The position numbers and the translations under genes were made by a program. Under the pieces are notes generated by a model. It was not told the origin of the DNA. It was given only the letters and a program-made list of their open reading frames with translations, and did not search any database. Shown in pieces: positions 56,238 through 64,000 of a stretch of DNA of 64,000 nucleotides (position 1 is the first letter of the stretch; each line of letters starts with the position of its first letter). The stretch is from Globisporangium splendens (taxonomy: Eukaryota > Oomycota > Peronosporomycetes > Pythiales > Pythiaceae), in the NCBI GenBank assembly GCA_006386115.1, contig VFIW01000017.1, forward strand, positions 520,499 through 584,498. The letters are read 5' to 3'.

Positions 56238-59200
56238 CTACTTCGTGTAAAATCCGTTATAGTCTAATCTTGTGCACAGGTTTGAGAGATGCGAGTTGTG
56301 CTGAGTCCATCAAAAAAGCAACATTGCGTTAGCATTTACACTTCACATCTCATCCAAAACAACCAGATGCCTACCTGAAGCAAAGAGCGACGCAGTAACT
56401 GCTGCATGAACTCACCAAGAAGCGAGTCGAATTGGTTTTCCAGATCGCTCGTCATTCGCACAAACGGATTCTCCATGTCACCTTCGCGCTCGGTGAGTGC
56501 ACGCTTCACATCGTCCGACAATTCCTTGATTCTCGCTCGTCGCATATCGACCTGTGATGACTGTCTCCGCTTCAGAACTCCAACTCTCTTCTTGCCAGCA
56601 CCTCCAGGACCAGTGCCTCCATTAAGACGCTGATAGCTGGCTAATGCTGCTTCAGCTTCTTCTCGCGCCTTCTTCTCGGCCCGGCGATCACGTTCTGCCT
56701 CACGTTCAGCTTTAATAGTTTCCTCGTCTAGGAAGTAAGGGCGTGTGAAGCACTCGATGCTGTTTGCAAACGTCATGCACACTGTCATGAGCTTTGTAAG
56801 GACGCGCAACAAGTCCGGGTCGGTCAACAAGCACTCTTTCATGCAGATATCCAGAAATTCGCCATGATAATCGAGAATATCGTCCACGGTTTCCACGGTG
56901 GTAAGTTGTTTCTGGAAGTCGTGCCAGCGCGGAGAAATGACTTCGAACATCATATAGTAGACGAAATTCTGCTGAAAATGAAGCATCCGCTGGCGAAGAC
57001 AAAACGATGGACCTAGATCGGAGCGCAGCGATAGCTCTTTTGTCGTCTGGTGATTCAGCCACGCATCACACAGGCGTCGCTCCACATGCTTGCAGAAAAA
57101 CAAATGGCGGAACACCATTTGATACTTTGTCAGCGCGCCACATGAAATAACCAGCGCCAGCGGCCATTTCACTTTGTAGTCCAAAGTGAATGCATCGATC
57201 ACTTTGTATCCTGTTGACATACCCGCATACAAAACGCAAGTCAGTCTCCAATGTTGAGATAATACACTATCAGACAGCATGACTTACCTGGGTGCTTCAT
57301 CGACGTGGATGAGAATGTAGTCAACGAATCTCTTGGACCCTTTTGCGCTCGCTCGTGAATAGCCTCCATCTGGGAGATAAGATTATTCGGCGACAGGAAG
57401 CACACTAAATCATCCTTGTACGGATCGGATGAGCACGTCGAAGTCTGCAGAGATAGGTGGAGCAGCGACTCCAATCGAGACAGCGAAAGTTTGTCAGCGC
57501 GGAGCTTGAGTTCTTCCTCGGCAACATCCATGAAATCCACGAAGAAATCACCCTGATCCATGAGAAAATAGTGCTTCAAGGAGTTGAGTCGATTCGCTAA
57601 ATCATTGTCCTTCACGAAGAGATCCAAAAGAGTCTGGCTCGCGAAGGAGTGCGCTTTGTCGATGAGTTCTTCATAAACGGATTCACTTGGCGCAAACTCA
57701 ATCGTACCAGCAAATGGACAGTCAACTTGGCGATTGCAGGTGCGGAAGACATTGAGATACTTGCCTGCAGTGAGGATTTTTTGTGCAAATCGGGCAAGGA
57801 AGAGCGGCACTTGAGCTTCACGCAACGTGTATCGATCTTGCCAATACGTTGAGTACGGGTTGTCGCTCACATCTTCTTTGCTCACTTCATCGTCGCGACG
57901 AATCATGAACTCGTCGTACGGATCCACTAGGTCGCCGTGATAAATCCAGCGTTCCACCATCTTCAGGTAAGGCACTGTTGCTCTCTCCATCAAGAAGGAA
58001 AACACTTGACCGGCTTTCATGTCGCCAGCCAACGAAGATCGGATACGCTGAATCTCACTGAGCAATGAGCCCCCACCAAGCGTATTACGACACGCGTCAA
58101 TGAGCATGCTCAGCATCTCCATGGTCCTCAGGCTTGGCTGGAGATAGTACCACAATTTTTGGATCGTCATCGGCGCCTGACCTGAAGCGACTGCAGCTTT
58201 CATTTGGTGCTCAAGCTGGGCAATCACAATAGTGTATTCCTTCAACAATGACTTCAGAGCCGCACAGAATGCATGGTTGACTTGTCCATACTCGTACCGG
58301 GAAAACTGTTCGACGTACAGCGTCAGCTTAAGATAATATTCGCCCAAACAGAAGCATCTTCCCGCGAGCGAAGAAATCGATGGATCCATTCCGTACTGAT
58401 CCAAACTGAACTTAAACGTGCGCGACTTCTTCGCCACATTTATACGCGTCTCCGTCACCTCCAGCTTGATGTATCGACCTGCTACACCAACAAAAGCGTA
58501 GAGCAGATCGTCGATGATGATGGATTCTTGAGCGGACGGTGGGTACGACGACAACGGCGGAAGATTGACGTCATTGGCGTCAACTGCTTCCCGTCGCTTC
58601 TTGTGGGGTTGCACGAATACTTCGCCAGTCAGGTACCCTCGCTCTCGATTCCAGCTTGGATCGTATGGGATGTTGGATTTCGTAATCTCCCAAACTTGAA
58701 GACAGTTGTTGGATTCGTCGTTCTCCTTGCTCAGCTCGAGCGTGGGTGGCGCTAACAGGTCGTACGGATCAGTGCGTGCAGTCAAAAACATATCCGCAGA
58801 GTACATCTTGAAGAGCACTTTGTCGCTCGTGACAATCGTTTTCTGCTGCTCCCATAATATGTTGGTCGAGTTGACCGAAAAGAACGAGCTCTCTGGTCGT
58901 CCAGGGATCGCAGCAGAGCTCATGGCAAATCCGCCAAAGGTGCTCGTCTCGCCAAAAAGACCTTCTTCTTCGCGGGCGTCTGGCGCCACATTCGGATTTA
59001 CGAGTCGCCACTTCTCACCATTCGAAATGACAGGACCTTTCTTCGTTGTCAATTGCTGCGTCATTGGATCGACCGACAGAAAGTGGCCTTTCCGACTCCC
59101 ACTCACGCAATACAGAGCCACAATATCGGAGTAGTGCACTTCGCCGCAGTCCGTGCGCATGCTCCCGTTCAGCAGCACAAACACCTGGTCATCGTCACCG

Positions 59201-60189
59201 TTGAGTCCATTTCCCGACACATCGATCTGAGAAAACAAGTTCTTTGGAGCTGCGCGCCGTGATTTCTTCGATGACGGAGTCGATGACGACGACGAAACCG
59301 GAGGAGGCGACAGCGACAATGCCGAGATACGCAAGCACTGATGATTGTTCAAGCGGAGCCGAATCAGCGAGTTGTACAGGATCTCCGTCCCGCACCGCGA
59401 GCTCTCTTTTGGATTGTCAACGCCACCAGCATTCACGCGAGGCAGCGTCGATTGCGTACTGATGCTGCTCACGCCCGCGCTCTCAGACGAGAAGCCACTC
59501 GCCATGGATCGACCAGCGAAGCTGGAGATCGCATGGTGCGAGGATAATGGTGTGCTCCCTTTGCTCGAAGTGCCGGTGACTCCAAATTTTGACATGTCCT
59601 TGAAATCAGCCGAGTCCAGAAGGTGCAGCAGCGCCTTATGTGGAGACAGGGGATGGCTCCCAGCACCAAGCTTGCTCGTGTTAAAACCTGACGGATTCGT
59701 GCGCACATCGATACCCGACATGTCGAGCCCCAGCGCCGCCACCTGGCTGTTCCCACTGGCGCTCATTTTCGTCAGCGTCGAGTTGAGCGCGAGTCTCGAT
59801 CGCGGCGTCAATGGATCTTCGCTGGACGCAACCGTCGACGCCGGGGTCGCGTACTCCCCTCCTCCTTCAACCACTCGTGACCCGCCAGCAGCGATCGACG
59901 TGTCCACATAGAGTCCCGTTGGCGGCGCTGATGTGTATCGCGCCATGGGGTCGTTTGCACTGGAGAAACTGGACGCCACAGACGCCGTTGCAACCGTCGC
60001 GGCGGAAGATCGGAACTGCTGCTGCTGTGGGTACGATGGCGCTGCGCCACTGCTGCTGCTACTGGAGCGTCCAGCACCGCGCGACGCCAGCAAGTCGTCC
60101 ACTACGGCGCTTCTGCTGGCTGATGCCTGCGGGTAGCGACTACTGCTGGCGTCGCGTTCGTCACCGTCGGCGCGCGCAGGAGGCGCCAT
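56238..60189 (-). CDS. Gamma-tubulin complex component 2 (GCP2) with long N-terminal extension
   Basis: Three exons: 60189-57288, 57210-56375, 56300-56238; 1,266 residues. Core GCP2 text starts near residue 540: QESIIIDDLLYAFVGVAGRYIK, IYHGDLVDPYDEFMI, YSTYWQDRYTL, PLFLARFAQKILTAGKYLNV and, at the end, LSNLCTRLDYNGFYTK. This is the microtubule-nucleating scaffold of gamma-TuSC. The first 260 residues are Ser/Ala-rich and probably unfolded. Residues about 263-515 look like a separate beta-rich domain (SLIRLRLNNHQCLRIS, GHFLSVDP, KMYSADMFLTARTD, LQVWEI) with a beta-trefoil-like pattern, unusual for GCP2. The last exon has only 21 codons. The gene is divergent from the TMEM115 gene. Confidence 0.9.
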
Positions 60190-60470
60190 CTTCTTCCTAA
60201 TTCAAATAAATGATGGCTTGTTTCCGTGCTTTCCCTTTGCTGGCAGCCACGCTAAGTACGTGTGCGGTGCTGCTTTGGGAGACATGTTCGTACTTAATGA
60301 AAGTGGGTTCTGTCTTGGGGAGAGAACGATCGTCATTTCTATACTGACAGAACGCAACTGAAGTGGTGAATATGCGGGTGTGTGCGGCTGTTGCGTTGTC
60401 TGCATTTACGCAGGGATTAATGGAGATAAGGGAGCCGAGCTTAACGTGTATGTGTACGCGCATGTAGCTC

Positions 60471-62002
60471 CCAGGGACGATCGGATTGGTGTTTCTGCTC
60501 GTGTTGCTCTGGGTGGTGGGCGTGCTCTTCACGCCGCCGAACGAGGCGGGCGGCGTCCTCGCGCTCTCGGTCGCAGAGTACGTGTCTATTGCTTTGATGT
60601 GTAGTAGCGTATTTAGTTTTGGTTGCGCGTCAAGCGCGCTGAAGACGACACTGACTATTGCGCTATTTGCATGTGTGCAGTGCGATTCTGGCGCATATCC
60701 GTCCGTGGGTGTATGTAACCGCTGGATTCTACAATCCCAACTTCCTGCAGGTAGACCAACCCAAGTCGCATGCTGTGGGCTTTATGGCGCGTACGCCAAT
60801 GGGCTAATGCGCGTTGCTATGACATAAAACAGTTGATTGTCGTGCTGCCGCTGGTATTTGGCCTCGCAAAGCGTGTGGAGCCGGACTTGGGTGCCTTGAA
60901 CCTCGCGCGGCTCTTGGCTTTCGCCAACACGGCAGCGAGTTTCGTGCTCTTTATCGAGCTCTTCAGTCTCTACATCATCTTCCGCGAGCCATTCTACCTG
61001 TGCGTCCACTGGATTTCTCATTGACAACATTTGCATGACCGAGTACTCACTGTGAAATTGCTTTATTCGCGTTTGTGATCACACAGGAACGCAAGCATGT
61101 CGGGGTTCACTGGCGGCATCACGGCGCTATTGGTTGCCTTCATGAAGCCAAGTCCGTACGCCACTGCGCCAATTCTTCCTGGACTCAAGCTGCGGGTACG
61201 TAGTTACTACAGCACCCTGCGTATTTACATTATGGCCACAGGATTCACCCTGTGCTTCGCTCTTCTATAGTTTTACCCTCTGGTCGCGACGCTAGTCTTC
61301 TCTGTCGTCTCGCTGCTGAGCTTGGGCATTGAGAACCCCTCCGTTCGCGCTGCACTCCTTGGCGCCGGTCCGTACTCGTTTCTCGGCGGCTACTTTGGAT
61401 GGTATCACCTGCGCTTCCTCAACAAGAACCTCGACCAGACGCGCGGCGACGTCTCCGATGAGTTTGCACTCGTCACGCTGCTTCCAGATTTCTTCTCGTA
61501 CGTCGTTGAACATGAGTACTCTGTCATCATATCGTGGCACCGACGCATATCTTAATTGTATGGATGCTGCGTTTGTATGTGTGCAGACCGGTTGTGGGTC
61601 CAGTGGCCAACTTTTGCTTCAATGTCGTGAAACTCTGCGGGTACTTCAAGGATCGATCCGTCAAACCGACATCAGTTCTCCCTATGCTCGCGGTATGGCT
61701 GTTCCAGTTTTGTACCCTTGCCATAGATGGTTTGCCATCAGAGCTTTGTGATATTAACGACTCCAAATGTGGAATGATGAGCGTAGGAGACCACTGACGA
61801 TCCGATTGCAGAGCGACGAAAGTAAGTACCCGTTGCCATTGAGTGCTTATAGTTGACTTTCCATGCATGATGATGAATCTGTATCTGTTTTTGCTGCCGC
61901 ACTCGTAGAGCTCGTGCCATGAAAGCCCTGGATGAGAAGCTCGCGAAACTCGCGAACAAGCGAGATGAAAGCTCTGACACAGCACCGCTGAGCTCCACCT
62001 AA
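60471..62002 (+). CDS. TMEM115-like Golgi membrane protein (rhomboid-like fold)
   Basis: Exons read: about 60471-60577, 60681-60750, 60833-60999, 61087-61195, 61271-61497, 61587 to about 61690, a short exon after about 61811, and one ending at 62002. The first coding exon is unsure: in-frame text upstream of GLVFLLVLLWVVGVLFTPPN meets TAG, so an earlier exon must supply the ATG (perhaps near 60371). WVYVTAGFYNPNFL, FREPFYL/NASMSGFTGGITALLVAF, YFGWYHLRF, DVSDEFALVTLLPDFFSPVV and MKALDEKL match TMEM115, a Golgi multispanning protein involved in retrograde traffic. The catalytic Ser/His of active rhomboids are not evident. The two smallest 3' exons allow alternative joins. Confidence 0.8.
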
Positions 62003-62688
62003 ATCGTGCAGCTTTGCTGTTCGAACGAAGCGTGCAAGTACGTGGTTGGCGGAATACAGGATCGTGATTTACTTTCCTTGGACAAAGGCACAAGAGCAGC
62101 AGCAGTGTCATCCAAATAATTAATACCAAGCTCTACGATCTGTGCGTAATAGAACACGGAAAAAGGATACACTTGGTTGAAGGGAGATTCGAGGTTCATT
62201 TGAAGAGATTCGATGCTCGGTTGGTTCCAGAACTGCCTAGTAAGATTGCTGGGCCAAGCATATCCTACTGTGCCCGATAGAATCCGACAGGATGGCATCC
62301 AGAGCCTGGTCGCGAGCCAAGAGAGACGTTCTCTCAGACAGCAAGCGCAATCAAATAGCCAAAAACCCCGCGTTTTCGGCTCTACTGTCACATTGTGACC
62401 TGGATCATTTGCCACTGTTCCGTGTGCGAGTGGCTCCAAACGCAAAGAGAACGCTACGCAACTCTGTTATGGTGAGATGTGGGGTTGTGGTGGCTGTATA
62501 TGCGTGTATTTTATCTAAAAAGCTGGAGCGAGCGAGCGAGCGACGGCGAATTGAGATCGTAAAGTGTCTCTTCTCCCCATTGACATCTTCTCTCAGACAC
62601 ACTGTGCCTCCAGACGGTGCTTCTCACTCTCCCCATGGGTTCGATCGGTCATCTGTCTCCAGCAACTTCAACTTCAGCGTCGTCTCGA
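62003..62688. other. Convergent gap TMEM115 / PRPP synthase
   Basis: About 690 bp between two stop codons. It includes a short (GAGC)n-like run at about 62525-62545. A 148-codon frame on the minus strand lacks an ATG and any known motif. Confidence 0.4.
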
Positions 62689-63837
62689 CTAGTTGAAAAG
62701 CATGGACACCGACTTCTTGCCGTGGATGTTACAGATGGCCTGCGCGACCAGCGGCGCAATGTCCAGCTGCACGATCTTCTCGTTGCCCTTGCAGCTCTCT
62801 GGCAGTGGCGTCGTGTTGACGACGACAACTTCCTTCAGCGCCGAGTTCTTGATCTTCTCACTCGCGCTGCCATTAAATAGACCGTGCGACGCAAACGCGT
62901 ACACGTTGCGCGCACCGTGGTCCGACAAGTGCTGCGCAGCCTTGCACAGCGTGCCGGCCGTGTCAATCATGTCGTCGACGATGATGCAGTCCGAGCCTTC
63001 CACGTTACCGACCAGATCCATCTTGTCGATCTCGTTCGCCTTGATACGCTGCTTGATGATCATAGCGAGACCGGTGTTCTGCAGCCCGTGCTTGCCCACA
63101 AGCCATTCACGGAACTTCTTGGCACGCGCGACACCACCGGCATCCGGCGACACCACGACAGGGTTCACGAGTTCGTGGTTGCCGAAGTACGAGACGCCGA
63201 CAAGGCCACCGTCCAAGTTGTCCACTGGCACGCGTGGTCCGAAGAAACCCTGGATCTGGCCACAGTGAAGATCCACCGAGATCACACGGTCGACACCCAT
63301 GGCTTCCAAAAGACGCGCCACATCGGCCGCCGAGATCGGCACACGAGCCGCCATCTTACGATCTTGACGAGCGTAGCCGTAGTATGGAATCACCGCAGTG
63401 ATACGACGCGCCGACGAGCGACGCATGGTGCTCACCATCAGCAGCAACTCCATCAGGTTCTCGTTCACGGGCACGCACGTCGGCTGCACGATGTACACGT
63501 CCTTGCCACGCACGTTCTCGTGCACCATGACGTTGACTTCACCGTCCGCGAAGCGGTCCACGGTGATCTTGCCGAGCTCGACGCCGACAAGCTTGGCCAC
63601 GTTGGACGCGAGCTCCGGGTTCGCATTGCCGCTGAAGATCTTCAAGCCGTTGATCTTGGGCTGCTTGACCACGGTCGCGGCGCGCGGGTACACGCGCAGA
63701 TCTTCTTCCGCGAACGCGGAGGCGGACGACTGCGACGCGTGCGCGCTGTTGCCGAGCGCGAGACCCACGCTCATGCATCCCAACGCGGTCGCGGCCGTCG
63801 TGAGCTGACGGTGGCGTCCAAGGAGCTGGCGGAACAT
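62689..63837 (-). CDS. Ribose-phosphate pyrophosphokinase (PRPP synthase)
   Basis: Single exon, 382 residues. It converts ribose-5-phosphate and ATP to PRPP and AMP for nucleotide, His and Trp synthesis. The core begins near residue 65 (LKIFSGNANPELA) and has DRFADGEVNV, the flexible-loop region YYGYARQDRK, DLHCGQIQGFF (189-199) and the PRPP-binding loop IIVDDMIDTAGTL (285-297). Before the core there are about 62 extra residues: MFRQLLGRHRQLTTAATALG is Arg/Thr/Ala-rich with a hydrophobic follow-on, like a mitochondrial presequence or membrane anchor. Cytosolic PRPS proteins are about 318 residues. The upstream 163 bp to the window end should contain the promoter. Confidence 0.93.
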   Translation of the reverse strand: MFRQLLGRHRQLTTAATALGCMSVGLALGNSAHASQSSASAFAEEDLRVYPRAATVVKQPKINGLKIFSGNANPELASNVAKLVGVELGKITVDRFADGEVNVMVHENVRGKDVYIVQPTCVPVNENLMELLLMVSTMRRSSARRITAVIPYYGYARQDRKMAARVPISAADVARLLEAMGVDRVISVDLHCGQIQGFFGPRVPVDNLDGGLVGVSYFGNHELVNPVVVSPDAGGVARAKKFREWLVGKHGLQNTGLAMIIKQRIKANEIDKMDLVGNVEGSDCIIVDDMIDTAGTLCKAAQHLSDHGARNVYAFASHGLFNGSASEKIKNSALKEVVVVNTTPLPESCKGNEKIVQLDIAPLVAQAICNIHGKKSVSMLFN

Positions 63838-64000
63838 GGCGAGCGGTGTGGGCGGAGGGAGATGCGGTGGCCGCGAGTTCGGGAATGGTGGCTGCCAGGA
63901 GCTCTTCCTGTGAGATGTGACTGGCGAGGGGGCGGCACTTCAAAAACCTCACGTCCGTCCACCCAGTAAGTACAGTGGACGTACCGTTCTTTTCCTCATG
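63838..64000. promoter_or_regulatory. PRPP synthase 5' flank at window end
   Basis: Only 163 bp of upstream sequence are available. No core promoter element was recognised. Confidence 0.25.

Noticed and set aside
61999..62445. 148-codon minus-strand frame
   Set aside because: It has no ATG, no known motif and lies between two convergent genes.
62884..63969. 361-codon open frame on the plus strand
   Set aside because: Antisense to the PRPP synthase gene, no recognisable domain.

Overview
This window looks like nuclear DNA of a zoosporic oomycete (Phytophthora/Pythium type). That assignment is an inference from several things. The genes are dense and carry short introns of about 40-110 bp, mostly with GTRNGT-like donors and YAG acceptors. 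Cilium and centrosome genes occur together: an axonemal dynein light chain, a BART-domain protein, a katanin-like ATPase, GCP2 and LIS1. There are secreted thaumatin-like and repeat-type surface proteins, a cluster of old-yellow-enzyme reductases, and LINEs carrying an RNase H domain. No bacterial operon features, CRISPR arrays, rRNA or tRNA were seen.

Layout. 1-2.4 kb: a secreted repeat protein (minus strand, running off the window). 2.9-4.6 kb: an ankyrin/methyltransferase/MYND protein. 4.8-6.4 kb: a DHHC palmitoyltransferase. 7.1-22.3 kb: an old yellow enzyme (OYE/OPR-like) cluster with a C-terminal stub, a full-length pseudogene and three intact minus-strand copies. The third and fourth full-length copies are separated by a nest of LINEs (14.45-20.84 kb). 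Here a 4.7-kb LINE sits inside an older LINE with a perfect 15-bp target-site duplication, and a 90-bp antisense LINE tail beside it has its own 15-bp duplication. 22.8-28.8 kb: dynein light chain, a small membrane protein, a choline-transporter-like protein and a BART-domain protein. 29.2-34 kb: a degenerate calpain-like protein and a KATNAL2-like katanin with a broken frame. 34.4-37.7 kb: ribosomal protein S28 and LIS1. 38.0-40.2 kb: another 5'-truncated LINE. 41.6-44.4 kb: two convergent thaumatin-like genes. 45-48.2 kb: an isochorismatase-like hydrolase and exonuclease 1, convergent. 48.8-52.7 kb: an RCC1-BTB protein and a TPR-glycosyltransferase. 52.8-55.9 kb: a decayed secreted repeat protein. 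56.2-63.8 kb: GCP2, TMEM115 and ribose-phosphate pyrophosphokinase.

The genes do not form one pathway. Themes are flagellum and microtubule work (DNAL4, BART, KATNAL2, LIS1, GCP2), Golgi and membrane work (DHHC enzyme, TMEM115, choline transporter), cell-surface or secreted proteins (two repeat proteins, two thaumatin-like proteins) and flavin reductases. The accessory, fast-changing parts are the OYE/LINE block and the secreted protein genes. Several loci are broken: one OYE copy, the katanin (apparent 8-bp loss in its AAA core), the second secreted repeat protein, and all LINE copies. Splice sites were placed by reading frame, GT-AG rules and similarity to known families as recalled. No alignment or transcript data were available.
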